Shown here piece by piece: positions 22,991-31,835 of a stretch of 44,873 nt of DNA. Positions within the stretch are counted from its first letter, which is position 1, and each line of letters starts with the position of its first letter. A model generated the notes under the pieces. It was not told the DNA's origin, did no database searches, and saw only the letters and a program-made list of their open reading frames with translations. Both the position numbers and the translations under genes were made by a program. The stretch lies in IMG/VR virus record IMGVR_UViG_3300045741_000267, positions 1 through 44,873 of that record; one strand, given 5' to 3'. This DNA is from a virus.

Positions 22991-24028
22991 ATGAAAAACG
23001 CTACTCTTCGTGAATTACAGTCCCGCGCGGGCATCGTTTTCATGGGTGCCGCCGATGCGGAATTCCAGCTGAAAAACATTGCCCACGATATCAACGTGGC
23101 GATGGATGCCCAACCGGGTTTGATCACCACAAGCAATGCAGGTATCCCGGCATTCTTGTCAACGTTTATCGACCCTAAGCTGATTGAGGTGCTTGTTGCC
23201 CCGATGAAAGCGGCCGAAGTCGTCGGTAACGAGATCAAAAAAGGGGATTGGACCACAGAAACAGCAATGTTTCCAGTGATCGAATCCACCGGTGAAGTAT
23301 CCAGCTACGGCGACTACTCAGAAAATGGGTCCGCTGGTGCTAACGTTAACTTCCCACAACGCCAGTCGTACCATTACCAAGTTCAAACCCAATGGGGTGA
23401 GCGCGAGCTGCAAAAAGCTGGCCTCGCTCGCATTGATTGGGCAAACCGCTTGAATATCGCATCTGTTCTGACTTTGAACAAGTTCCAGAACAAGAGCTAC
23501 TTCTTTGGTGTGGCTGGCCTTCAAAACTACGGTCTGTTAAACGACCCGGGTCTTACCGCTGCCATCACCCCAACCACCAAAGTGGCTGGTGGCACTGGCT
23601 GGGCTAACGCGACTGGTACTGAGGTTTTGGCCGACATCACCAAGCTGTACGTTCAGCTGCAAAACCAAGCCAACGCCCAGATTGATCGCAATACCAAAAT
23701 GACGCTGGCCATGTCTCCTTTGGCTGACGGTAATGGTATGACCAAAGTGACCGACTTCAACGTATCAGTGCAAGAGAAGATCGCTAAGATCTACCCTAAC
23801 ATGACCGTTGTTACCGCTCCTGAGTATACCACTGCTTCTGGTGAATTGGTTCAGCTGATCGCTGATGAAATTGAAGGACAGCGCACTGTCGACGTGGCGT
23901 TCACTGAAAAGTTACGCGCCCACCCGATTATTGTTCAGTCTTCCAGTTTCAAACAGAAGAAGTCACAAGGTACATGGGGTTCTATCGTGTATCGCCCAGT
24001 GTTCATCGCCCAGATGTTGGGTGTGTAA
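22991..24028 (+). CDS. major capsid protein (DUF2184 type)
   Basis: This is 345 residues, ATG 22991 with GAGG upstream. It matches the DUF2184 HK97-fold capsid family: FLSTFIDPKLIEVLVAPMKA, SSYGDYSENGSAGANVNF, YHYQVQTQWGERELQKAGLA, KNKSYFFGVAGLQ-like text and the C-terminal QGTWGSIVYRPVFIAQMLGV. An N-terminal helical 25-60 residues may be removed by the upstream protease. Confidence 0.93.
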   Translation: MKNATLRELQSRAGIVFMGAADAEFQLKNIAHDINVAMDAQPGLITTSNAGIPAFLSTFIDPKLIEVLVAPMKAAEVVGNEIKKGDWTTETAMFPVIESTGEVSSYGDYSENGSAGANVNFPQRQSYHYQVQTQWGERELQKAGLARIDWANRLNIASVLTLNKFQNKSYFFGVAGLQNYGLLNDPGLTAAITPTTKVAGGTGWANATGTEVLADITKLYVQLQNQANAQIDRNTKMTLAMSPLADGNGMTKVTDFNVSVQEKIAKIYPNMTVVTAPEYTTASGELVQLIADEIEGQRTVDVAFTEKLRAHPIIVQSSSFKQKKSQGTWGSIVYRPVFIAQMLGV

Positions 24029-24038
24029 TACTTCCAAC

Positions 24039-24072
24039 GGGGGCAGAACATCGCCCCTACCATTTCTATTTA
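24039..24072 (+). other. hairpin after capsid gene (weak terminator or attenuator)
   Basis: GGGGC (24040-24044) pairs with GCCCC (24053-24057) over 8 bases, followed by a pyrimidine-rich stretch without a long T-run. It could lower read-through from the highly expressed capsid gene. Confidence 0.4.
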
Positions 24073-24088
24073 AATTGGAGAGATTTAA

Positions 24089-24409
24089 ATGTCAAACGTA
24101 ATGATCGGCTGCCGCTTACCAAACGGAATCTACTTAGATGTGGGTGATAAAACTGTCAAGCTAAACGGGCTAAACAGCAGTGAAATCGCCATCCCTTATG
24201 CCACCACCAGTGTGGATGAGGGTTTCTGGAAAGAATGGTACGAAAAGCATGGGCAATTCCCCGCTGTTTTATCTGGGGCGATCTTTGTAGCTCAGAATCA
24301 CAAAGAGCTAGCTGCCAAAGCCGCTGAAGTGAAAAAAGAAAAAACCGGGTTGGAACGTTTAAACCCTAATGAGCATGGCGTTAAAGACGCCACCGTGGGG
24401 GACGACTAA
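24089..24409 (+). CDS. small head-module protein, unknown
   Basis: This is 106 residues with TTGGAGAG before ATG 24089. It has the segment VDEGFWKEWYEKHGQFPAVLSGAIF and a Lys/Glu-rich C-terminal helix. Similar short genes follow capsid genes in phages with DUF2184 capsids. No function known to me. Confidence 0.65.
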   Translation: MSNVMIGCRLPNGIYLDVGDKTVKLNGLNSSEIAIPYATTSVDEGFWKEWYEKHGQFPAVLSGAIFVAQNHKELAAKAAEVKKEKTGLERLNPNEHGVKDATVGDD

Positions 24410-24411
24410 AG

Positions 24412-24810
24412 ATGGCAGTCGTGAGTTTCAATCCAACCGCGTTTAAAACCCGCTATCCGGAATTCACGACTGTTGCTGATGGTACCCTAGGCGCTTGCTT
24501 CGATGAAGCGACGTTATACCTATCAAATACGGACGCCAGTCCCGTGCAGGATATCGCCCGTCGTACTATTTACTTGAGCATGCTGACCGCCCACATCGCT
24601 TTCATTGGCGGTACGTTAAACCCGGGCGGGATTCCCAACCCCGTGGGTCGTGTCTCTACCGCAGGTGAGGGATCGGTGTCAGCTAACCTGGAATATTCAA
24701 CCCCGGGTTCCCAAGCTTGGTTCGTCCAGACACAGTATGGCGCAGCATTCTGGCAGGCTACGAGTTCCCTCCGTGGCTTCCGTTACATCGTTCAACCAAC
24801 GAGATTTTAA
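24412..24810 (+). CDS. head-tail connector protein (DUF4054)
   Basis: This is 132 residues. FNPTAFKTRYPEFTTVADGTLGACFDEATLYLSN and YLSMLTAHIAF, then a C-terminal TQYGAAFWQATSSLRGFRY match DUF4054, a gp6/adaptor-like neck protein. The stop overlaps the next start by one base. Confidence 0.8.
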   Translation: MAVVSFNPTAFKTRYPEFTTVADGTLGACFDEATLYLSNTDASPVQDIARRTIYLSMLTAHIAFIGGTLNPGGIPNPVGRVSTAGEGSVSANLEYSTPGSQAWFVQTQYGAAFWQATSSLRGFRYIVQPTRF

Positions 24811-25262
24811 TGGCTGAATTCGGCGATACCCTATCTAACAGACTCAAAGCCAGTGCCCAGAGGATGGGCACTGGTGTAGTTAAAGTCGGGTTCATGGAAA
24901 ACGCCACCTACCCTGATGGGACACCCGTGGCAGCGGTGGCCTACTGGAATGAGTTCGGTACCGGCACTCAAAAACCACGGCCCTTTTTCCGGAGGATGGT
25001 AGCCAAAGAATCCGGATCGTGGGCGGGTAAGCTTGGCCGGATCATGAAAATTACCGGTGATAGTAAAAAGGCGCTGGCACTGATGGGTGAAGATATATCG
25101 GGGGCGCTCCAACAAAGCATCAATGAATTCACAACCCCAGAGCTGGCCCAGAGCACGATCGCTGCTAAGGGTTTCGCAAAACCGCTGATCGACACTGGCG
25201 ACATGTTAAGATCTGTGGCGTATCAGGTTAATGAAGAGCCATCTGTTAAAGTAGGTGGCTAA
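24810..25262 (+). CDS. neck/tail-completion protein (HK97 gp10-like)
   Basis: This is 150 residues from ATG 24810. A longer frame from 24717 would overlap the DUF4054 gene by about 90 bases. KVGFMENATYPDGTPVAAVAYWNEFGT and KPRPFFRRMV followed by a helical region ending in KPLIDTGDMLRSVAYQV is the typical pattern of gp10-like head-closure proteins. Confidence 0.8.
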   Translation: MAEFGDTLSNRLKASAQRMGTGVVKVGFMENATYPDGTPVAAVAYWNEFGTGTQKPRPFFRRMVAKESGSWAGKLGRIMKITGDSKKALALMGEDISGALQQSINEFTTPELAQSTIAAKGFAKPLIDTGDMLRSVAYQVNEEPSVKVGG

Positions 25263-25263
25263 T

Positions 25264-25635
25264 ATGTACCTACGCGGAATCGCTAATCAAGTAAGTCAAC
25301 TGGTCAACCCCAACATCATGGTGACGGTTCTGGTATCCACAGGGTACACCGTAGGCGCTGGCCATAGGCAAATTCCTAGTTATGCTGACCCAGTTACCGG
25401 ACCTGCCCAAGTGCAGGCGATGGATTCAGTCGACCTGAAACAAATGGAAGGCCTGAATATCCAAGGCGTGATTAAAGCGATCTACCTGCGGGGCGTTCTG
25501 GCTGGGGTAATTCGCCCAGACTCAACGGGTGGTGACATCGTGCAGATCGAGGGCCGTGATTGGTTGGTGGTTAAAGTCCTAGAGGGCTGGCCCGACTGGA
25601 CCAAAGCGGCCATAGTGCTACAAGGTGGGCAGTAA
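25264..25635 (+). CDS. neck/tail protein, unknown
   Basis: This is 123 residues from ATG 25264, with AGGTGG five bases upstream; GTG 25255 lacks a site. VQAMDSVDLKQMEGLNIQG, AIYLRGVLAGVIRPDSTGGD and IEGRDWLVVKVLEGWPDW are typical of small beta-rich head-completion proteins between gp10-like and tail terminator genes. Stop and next start overlap. Confidence 0.7.
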   Translation: MYLRGIANQVSQLVNPNIMVTVLVSTGYTVGAGHRQIPSYADPVTGPAQVQAMDSVDLKQMEGLNIQGVIKAIYLRGVLAGVIRPDSTGGDIVQIEGRDWLVVKVLEGWPDWTKAAIVLQGGQ

Positions 25636-26138
25636 TGTACACACCCAGCATTGTAATTGATCAGGTAATAGACGCGCTGGCCGCTTTTGTGGTACCATTG
25701 TGTCCGGGGTATGAGATCGTTCGTGCGCAAGTGAACAGGGTCTCAATGCCAGTGTCGCCCTGTATAGTGTTAACTGAATTACTGACTGTGGACCTAGAAA
25801 CACCCGTTATTGATTACGACGGCACATTAGGTCAAGCGAGCATATCTGGACCTAAAAGAATAGACGTACAAATCGACTATTACGGCCCCGGGGCCGGTGA
25901 TCAATGCAACGCAGTTAAGACAGTATTCAGAACACCTTATGCGACAGAGCAGTTCCCGACGAACATACAGCCACTATATTGTTCGGATGGTCTGCAAACT
26001 CCGTTAATCACGGGTGAACAACAATGGCAGAGCCGGTTCACATCGACGGCTTCGCTACAGTACAATCCAGTCGTTATCGTCCCGCAGGATTCCGCAGACG
26101 AGGCTTCTATGGGTACGGTGGGTGCTGCTGACATATAG
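25635..26138 (+). CDS. tail terminator-like protein (LIC_12616-type)
   Basis: This is 167 residues. PCIVLTELLTVDLETPV, RIDVQIDYYGPGAGDQC and EQQWQSRFTSTASLQYN match a family placed just before sheath genes in DUF3383 phages. It probably caps the tail tube at the neck. Confidence 0.72.
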   Translation: MYTPSIVIDQVIDALAAFVVPLCPGYEIVRAQVNRVSMPVSPCIVLTELLTVDLETPVIDYDGTLGQASISGPKRIDVQIDYYGPGAGDQCNAVKTVFRTPYATEQFPTNIQPLYCSDGLQTPLITGEQQWQSRFTSTASLQYNPVVIVPQDSADEASMGTVGAADI

Positions 26139-26168
26139 CAGCGATTCTATTTTCAATGAGGTGAAAAC

Positions 26169-27698
26169 ATGACGATTCCAGCAAGCGAGATTGTCCAAGT
26201 AAACCCCGGTGTTGTTGGTACTGGCGGCAATCCGCTGGCGCTAAATGGGGTCATCTTGACAAAAAGTACACTAATCCCAACCAATTCAGTGCAGTCGTTC
26301 TCAAGTGCCGCTGCTGTCAGTTCGTTCTTCGGACCAGCATCAACTGAGTACGTGTTGGCTCAAATCTATTTTCTTGGCAATGACAACTCCACTCAAAAAC
26401 CGGGTACGCTTTTATTCGCCCCTTATGTTGATACTGGTGGCCGTGGGGCGTGGTTACGGTCCGGGTCATTTGCCACTGCCACGCTGGCCGACATCACCGC
26501 ATTGTCGGGTGTGTTAACGCTGACCGTGGACGGTGTTTCGTTCACCTCCAGCTCCATCAATCTGGCCACTGCATCTAGCTTTAGTGATGCCGCTACGAAG
26601 ATCGCTGCCGGGTTCACCGGTGCTGGTAAACCAACATGTTCTTGGAATGCGGTTAACTCTACATTTACACTGGATTCTCCGACCCTTGGCGCTTCATCCA
26701 CGATTACAGTGTGTACTGGTACCCTGTCCGCTGGCCTGAAATTCACCGCTGCCACAGGTGCTACGCTGTCACAAGGTGACGTTGCCGATACCCCCGGCAC
26801 TGCGATGGACGCGGTTAAAGCCGCGACTCAAAACTGGGTGTCGTTCACTACTGTGTTCGAACCAATCACCGCTGATAAACAACTGTTTGCGGTGTGGGCC
26901 TCCAACCAGAACCAGCGCTACATGTATGTGGCTTGGGACACCGACGCACAAGCAATCGTTAATGGGTCCACGACCTGCTTCGGTTACTTAGCTAAATCCC
27001 TCGCTTACGATGGCGTTGTGGCCGTTTCCGGTGATGCTGCTCAGGCCGCTTTGCAGGGGACCACATTGGCGATTCTGACGATGAATCTAGCCGTGTTCGT
27101 TCTCGGCGCTGTCGCCTCAATTGACTTCGCCCGCACCAATGGTCGGATTACTGCTGCGTTCAAGTCCCAATCCGGGTTCATCCCCACAGTGACTGTTCAA
27201 CAAACCGCCACCAATCTGCTAGCCAACGGTTACAGCTTCTATGGTTCTTACGCCACGGCCAACGATCAATTCAATTTCCTGTACAATGGCCAGATGTCCG
27301 GTAAGTGGAAATGGATTGATACATTCGTTGACCAAGTGTATCTGAACTCACAATTCCAGCTCGCGCTGATATCTTTGCTGACCAGTGTGAATTCGATCCC
27401 ATACAACCAATCGGGCTATTCCCTGATTCGTTCAGCTATGATCGATCCGATTTCATCGGCCATCAACTTCGGCGGAATCCGTGCCGGTGTAACAATGTCA
27501 GCTCAACAAAAAGCCATCGTGAACCAAGCAGCTGGGCTGGACGTTTCCTCGATCATTGAGCAGCAGGGCTACTACCTGCAGATCCTCGATCCGGGTGCGC
27601 AGGTTCGTGGCAATCGTGGCACCCCAGTTATCAACTTCTGGTATACTGATGGCGGTGCTGTTCAAAAGATCACAGTCGCCTCGATCGACATTCTTTAA
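26169..27698 (+). CDS. contractile tail sheath protein (DUF3383)
   Basis: This is 509 residues with GAGGTGA before ATG 26169. It matches DUF3383: IVQVNPGVVGTGGNPLALNGVIL, VSSFFGPASTEYVLAQIYF, a Thr/Ser-rich inserted domain (about residues 105-215) and the conserved C-terminal part (FNFLYNGQMSGKWKWIDTFVDQVYLN, IPYNQSGYSLI, NRGTPVINFWYTDGGAVQKI). Such proteins form the sheath of contractile tails, so this identifies the virus as a myovirus type. Confidence 0.88.
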   Translation: MTIPASEIVQVNPGVVGTGGNPLALNGVILTKSTLIPTNSVQSFSSAAAVSSFFGPASTEYVLAQIYFLGNDNSTQKPGTLLFAPYVDTGGRGAWLRSGSFATATLADITALSGVLTLTVDGVSFTSSSINLATASSFSDAATKIAAGFTGAGKPTCSWNAVNSTFTLDSPTLGASSTITVCTGTLSAGLKFTAATGATLSQGDVADTPGTAMDAVKAATQNWVSFTTVFEPITADKQLFAVWASNQNQRYMYVAWDTDAQAIVNGSTTCFGYLAKSLAYDGVVAVSGDAAQAALQGTTLAILTMNLAVFVLGAVASIDFARTNGRITAAFKSQSGFIPTVTVQQTATNLLANGYSFYGSYATANDQFNFLYNGQMSGKWKWIDTFVDQVYLNSQFQLALISLLTSVNSIPYNQSGYSLIRSAMIDPISSAINFGGIRAGVTMSAQQKAIVNQAAGLDVSSIIEQQGYYLQILDPGAQVRGNRGTPVINFWYTDGGAVQKITVASIDIL

Positions 27699-27708
27699 GG
27701 GGTAAGTA

Positions 27709-28146
27709 ATGTCTAACACGACAATCACAAGTGCCAATAGTGTATTCACCCTCGTTATCCCGGGGCTGTTTCCAGCTCCTGTTCAACTACGTGGGTATGC
27801 TGTTGACAAGGCCTTTGCAGTTGAGTCCGTGGATTTGGCTGAGGTTCAGATGGGTGTTGACGGCCGTATGACCGCTGGCTATGTTCCCAACGCAACTAAA
27901 ACAACCATTTCGCTACAAGCTGATAGTCCGAGTCGGGATATCTTCTCTGCTTGGATTCAAGCGACCAAAACGGCAAGGGAAGTGTTCTTTGCATCGGGAT
28001 CTATCTCGTTGCCGAGCACGGGGGAGACCTACACCCTAACCCGTGGTGTGCTGCAAAACGTCCCACAAGTACCAACAGCGGCTAAGGTATTACAGGCTAT
28101 GGATTTTGTTATCGTTTGGGAAAATATCTCTCGTTCGCTGCTTTAA
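27709..28146 (+). CDS. tail tube protein
   Basis: This is 145 residues with AGGGGTAAG before ATG 27709. NSVFTLVIPGLFPAPVQLRG, VDLAEVQMGVDGRMTAG and VFFASGSISLPSTGETYTL match the DUF3277-like tubes paired with DUF3383 sheaths. The order sheath, tube, chaperones is standard. Confidence 0.82.
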   Translation: MSNTTITSANSVFTLVIPGLFPAPVQLRGYAVDKAFAVESVDLAEVQMGVDGRMTAGYVPNATKTTISLQADSPSRDIFSAWIQATKTAREVFFASGSISLPSTGETYTLTRGVLQNVPQVPTAAKVLQAMDFVIVWENISRSLL

Positions 28147-28157
28147 TGCGTTGAAAA

Positions 28158-28212
28158 CAGTGTGGCCTAGGTTGATCACCGAAGCGCTGACTCTCCCAGC
28201 GTGGCCACACTG
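28158..28212 (+). other. long hairpin before chaperone genes
   Basis: CAGTGTGGCC (28158-28167) pairs perfectly with GGCCACACTG (28203-28212), with a further inner stem (AGCGCTG with CAGCGT). There is no T-run. It lies 32 bases before the chaperone start, and may control the tube-to-chaperone ratio by blocking read-through or by mRNA processing. Confidence 0.55.
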
Positions 28213-28244
28213 CCCCCACTGGAGAGATAACGGAGAGTTATCAC

Positions 28245-28691
28245 ATGGCAAGACATACCATCACCCACACAGTCACAGACCCGGGCCGGGATAACGGCAA
28301 GGTGTTTGTGATTACAGAAATGTCCGCATTAAGTGCTGAATCATGGGCCTTTCGCGCGATACTAGCATTGATCAAAAATGGTGTCAATCTCCCCGATGGA
28401 TTTGAGAATTCCGGCATGGCCGGGATCGCTGAAATCGGGATCAAGGCACTATCAGGATTGGATTACGAAACCGCCAAGCCACTATTAGACGAGATGCTGA
28501 CCTGTATTAAGTTCATCCCAGACCCGAAAAAACCCCACCTGTCGCGCCCCCTGTTTGAAGAGGATGTTGAAGAGGTTATCACTTATGGTAAACTACGGAT
28601 GGAGGTTTGGAAGCTGCACGTGGGTTTTTTGAAAGCCGCCGTCCCCTCAAAATCAGCTACACCGGCGGCGGCTCAGGTAAGCAGTTCATAA
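28245..28691 (+). CDS. tail assembly chaperone (short form)
   Basis: This is 148 residues with CGGAGAG before ATG 28245. It is a helical, acidic protein (FRAILALIKNGVNLPDGF, DYETAKPLLDEMLTCIKF). It acts like lambda gpG: it coats the tape measure during tail assembly. A slippery heptamer near the end gives a longer product by -1 frameshift. Confidence 0.82.
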   Translation: MARHTITHTVTDPGRDNGKVFVITEMSALSAESWAFRAILALIKNGVNLPDGFENSGMAGIAEIGIKALSGLDYETAKPLLDEMLTCIKFIPDPKKPHLSRPLFEEDVEEVITYGKLRMEVWKLHVGFLKAAVPSKSATPAAAQVSSS

Positions 28692-28849
28692 GTTACGTGA
28701 ACATCCCGGTGACCATCGGTACGCTAATATCAAAGAATCGCGCGACCCTAAACGAGTTAGATACGGTGTACGGGGTCCGTGATTGCTACGATATGCTAGA
28801 AATCGTCATGGTGGATGAGTTTAACCAATGGCTAGCTAATAAGGAATAA
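28245..28849 (+). CDS. tail assembly chaperone -1 frameshift fusion
   Basis: The heptamer T TTT TTG lies at 28625-28631 in the correct phase of the 28245 frame. Slippage by -1 there enters the frame that ends at 28849, giving 129 + 72 = 201 residues (…HVGFL then ESRRPLKI…). The second frame has no good start of its own (only TTG 28607). A G/GT-type fusion just upstream of the tape measure is a conserved phage trait. The 3' half, FISYVNIPVTIGTL, ends in FNQWLANKE. Confidence 0.85.
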
Positions 28850-28850
28850 A

Positions 28851-30743
28851 ATGGCAACGGTTATCGACAGTCTAATAGTTACACTAGGTTTGGACTCCAC
28901 CGGGTTCAATGTCAACAGACAAAAGGTGGACAGTGGACTACGGGAAACGGGTAACCAAGCCGACCAAACCGGTAAGAAGCTGAAAAAAGCTGGTAAAGAT
29001 GGATCTGAATCCTTTCAGTCACTGTCGAAAACCGCTGCCCAATTCCTAGCTATTATTGGCGGGACAATGGCCATCAAGGCGTTTGTCCAAGATGTCTTAG
29101 AATCCAGTGCCGCTCTGGACCGCTTATCTAAAAATCTCGGTGAGAACGTTAACACAATATCGGCATGGTCACAAGCTGCCGAGCAGGCTGGCGGCACTGC
29201 CAGTGGTCTGCAAGGTACGATGGACATGCTTAGTAAGTCCCAGACCGAGTTGATGCTCACCGGTGAGTCATCGTTGATTCCGTATTTCACATCATTGGGT
29301 ATCTCACTGGCTGATACCAATGGTAAAGCCCGACCTGTCAACGACCTGCTGATGGATATGGCTACGTCATTTGGACGCATGGACCGGACCACAGCGAACA
29401 ACATGGGCCGGATGATGGGCCTCGACCAAGGCACAATGAATCTGTTGCTTAAAGGCCGTCAAGAAATCGAAATGACGATCAAACGTCAGAAAGAGTATGG
29501 AGCCGTAACCAAGCAGCAAGCTGAGGAAGCAAGTAGGCTGAAGCGAGCCATTACCGAAGGCCGCCAAAGCTTCGAAGCGTTTGGCCGGGAATTACTGTCT
29601 GCAGCCACCCCGGCCCTTGAAAAGTTGCTGGCGGTGTTCTCAGATATGGGCGCTTGGATGCGTGAAAACCAAGAATTCGTAACTACGTTCCTGAAGATTG
29701 TGGCAGTGGGATTAGGTCTGATCGCTGCCGCTGTGACTCCAATTAACCTGACCATCGCCGCTGTTGTTGCTTTGGCTGGGGCCATCGCTCTATTGTACCA
29801 AGACTATCAAACATGGAAGCGGGGTGGTGAGAGCTTTATCGATTGGGGTAAATGGGAGCCCGGATTCAAAGCCGCCGGGAATGCCATCCGTTGGATTCGA
29901 GATCTGTTAGGTGACTTGATCTATAGAGCTATCGCTGCCGCCGACGTTCTGGCTGCTGTGTTCGAGCAAGATTGGGAGCGTGCCAAGTTCGCTGCAGGTG
30001 AGTTCATCAGCGGTAACGGTAAAAAGTATGGCTCCCAAGACCCTGAGGGTATACCGCCAGTACCGACAACAGCACCCGGGTCGAAACTAGCCACTGTCAG
30101 CACGGTTAATTCCACTAGCAAGTCCCCCGCTGGCACACCCGCACAAGAAAACGCGGCCATATCCTATTTCCAACGCATGGGTTGGTCAAAAGAACAGGCT
30201 GCGGGGATTGTAGCTAATATGAAACGCGAATCCAACCTACGTCCAGATGCCATTGGTGATGGGGGTAAAGCATTCGGGATCGCCCAATGGCATCCAGACC
30301 GCCAAGCGCAATTTAAGAAAGTATTCGGCAAACCGATTCAGGGTTCAACACTGGAAGAGCAATTAGCATTCGTTAATTACGAGCTGACACAGGGCAATGA
30401 GACAGGAGCAGGCAACAAACTAAGAGGCGCTAAAACCGCCCAAGAAGCTGGGGGAATAGTATCTCGGTATTATGAGAGACCTATGAATGCCGATAGTGAG
30501 TCATTAATGCGTGGGGGTATAGCTACCAACCTGCTCAATGGCTTCCCGGGGGCGTCCGTTGCGTCCCGGACACCGGGCGCTATGGCGTTTAACCAGCCAG
30601 CCAATGCCGGGAATCAATCAACCGTGACGATCGGTGAGGTAAAAGTATATACCAGTGCCACTGACGCCGACGGCATAGCCAAGGACATGGGATCGTCGCT
30701 GAATAGCTTATATGCGTCAAACGCCAATTACGGGAATTTCTAG
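28851..30743 (+). CDS. tape measure protein with tail lysozyme domain
   Basis: This is 630 residues starting with AAGGA upstream of ATG 28851. The N-terminal half is helical with coiled-coil parts, a hydrophobic segment (FLKIVAVGLGLIAAAVTP, AVVALAGAIALLYQ) and the fold typical of tape measures. Residues about 430-560 (ISYFQRMGWSKEQAAGIVANMKRESN, AFGIAQWHPDRQAQF) match the Phage_lysozyme2 domain, which probably digests peptidoglycan during injection. A length of 630 predicts a rather short tail. Confidence 0.87.
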   Translation: MATVIDSLIVTLGLDSTGFNVNRQKVDSGLRETGNQADQTGKKLKKAGKDGSESFQSLSKTAAQFLAIIGGTMAIKAFVQDVLESSAALDRLSKNLGENVNTISAWSQAAEQAGGTASGLQGTMDMLSKSQTELMLTGESSLIPYFTSLGISLADTNGKARPVNDLLMDMATSFGRMDRTTANNMGRMMGLDQGTMNLLLKGRQEIEMTIKRQKEYGAVTKQQAEEASRLKRAITEGRQSFEAFGRELLSAATPALEKLLAVFSDMGAWMRENQEFVTTFLKIVAVGLGLIAAAVTPINLTIAAVVALAGAIALLYQDYQTWKRGGESFIDWGKWEPGFKAAGNAIRWIRDLLGDLIYRAIAAADVLAAVFEQDWERAKFAAGEFISGNGKKYGSQDPEGIPPVPTTAPGSKLATVSTVNSTSKSPAGTPAQENAAISYFQRMGWSKEQAAGIVANMKRESNLRPDAIGDGGKAFGIAQWHPDRQAQFKKVFGKPIQGSTLEEQLAFVNYELTQGNETGAGNKLRGAKTAQEAGGIVSRYYERPMNADSESLMRGGIATNLLNGFPGASVASRTPGAMAFNQPANAGNQSTVTIGEVKVYTSATDADGIAKDMGSSLNSLYASNANYGNF

Positions 30744-30745
30744 CC

Positions 30746-31522
30746 ATGCCACGTATCGCCTTTCCTGATATCCCTAAATTCCCGGGCGTCCCAGCGCTTC
30801 CAAGGACCGGGGCAGCGTTGCCGGGCCTGATCAGGATATCTGTTGGGATCTTACAGAATAAGCTACTCACCAGCGTCATTCAGGGTGGCCAGTGGGGCAT
30901 ATTCGACAAATCTGGCAAGCAACTCGGTAACTTCCAAGATGCCAACTCGAAATTCCTACAGGCCATCAACTACGTGGGACTGGGCAATGCTTATTCCACC
31001 GGTGGTGTTTATTCCACTGGCAGCGTTGAATACAGTAAAGAGATGAAGGTTAGCGATTATCCGTTGGAGAAAGGGTCATTCGCCAACTACAATAAAGTGG
31101 AGCAGCCTAGTACCCCGAGTGTGACCCTGTGTTTCAGCGGCAGCGAGAGCGAGCGGACCAAGTTCCTCGAAGCGATCGATAAAGCAACTAAATCGACCGA
31201 CCTGTACAGCGTGGTTACCCCCGAGGTGACCTACATTAACTACAGCTTGGAACACTACAACTACCAGCGCACCAGTACCAAGGGTGCTACACTATTGATC
31301 GTCGAAATCGGTTTAAAAGAGATTCGACAGGTGTCCGCGGTTTATGCCAAGACGGAAAAACCCCCCATTACCAGTCCCAAGAATCCTAATTCAAAAACGA
31401 TGCAGGACAACGGCAAAACCCAAGCTAGAGCCCCGGATGTGTCCACGCTCAAGAAGCTGGGCGACGCGTTCCCCAACTTTGCCGCCAAAACAGGTGAATT
31501 TTTAACAGGGCTGATAAAATAA
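30746..31522 (+). CDS. Dit-like distal tail/baseplate protein
   Basis: This is 258 residues. VEYSKEMKVSDYPLEKGSFANYNKV followed by CFSGSESERTKFLEAIDKA matches the Dit-like N-terminal domain of contractile phage baseplates. The C-terminus is basic and Pro-rich, then helical. It lies between tape measure and plug genes, as is usual. Confidence 0.75.
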   Translation: MPRIAFPDIPKFPGVPALPRTGAALPGLIRISVGILQNKLLTSVIQGGQWGIFDKSGKQLGNFQDANSKFLQAINYVGLGNAYSTGGVYSTGSVEYSKEMKVSDYPLEKGSFANYNKVEQPSTPSVTLCFSGSESERTKFLEAIDKATKSTDLYSVVTPEVTYINYSLEHYNYQRTSTKGATLLIVEIGLKEIRQVSAVYAKTEKPPITSPKNPNSKTMQDNGKTQARAPDVSTLKKLGDAFPNFAAKTGEFLTGLIK

Positions 31523-31523
31523 G

Positions 31524-31835
31524 ATGCTATCGATCCCTCTCCAGCCCCAACCAGCCCAGACAGTTAAAGTCGTTCTAGATGGCCAGAACTGCCAGATCTA
31601 TATTTATCAAAAAGACCAAGGCCTATTCGTTGACGTGAACTCTAATGGGGTCGATATCGTTACTTGCGTTATCGCTCGCAATGTTGACCCATTAATCTGC
31701 CGCACTTACGCGGGGTTCGTTGGTGATCTAATGTTCGTCGACAATCAGGGGGTATCGGACCCTGTGTCTACTGGATTGGGTGATCGCTACTCTTTAGTGT
31801 ACCTATCGGCGTCTGATTATGACCTCATTCGCTAA
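31524..31835 (+). CDS. baseplate plug protein
   Basis: This is 103 residues. IPLQPQPAQTVKVVLDGQNCQIYIYQK, LICRTYAGFVGDLMFVDNQG and YSLVYLSASDYDLIR match the small plug-like proteins that precede hub genes in many myophages. It overlaps the next gene by 17 bases. Confidence 0.75.
   Translation: MLSIPLQPQPAQTVKVVLDGQNCQIYIYQKDQGLFVDVNSNGVDIVTCVIARNVDPLICRTYAGFVGDLMFVDNQGVSDPVSTGLGDRYSLVYLSASDYDLIR

Noticed and set aside
28607-28849. Independent gene starting at TTG 28607
   Set aside because: It has no convincing ribosome site and the slippery heptamer in the upstream gene explains the frame as a frameshift extension.
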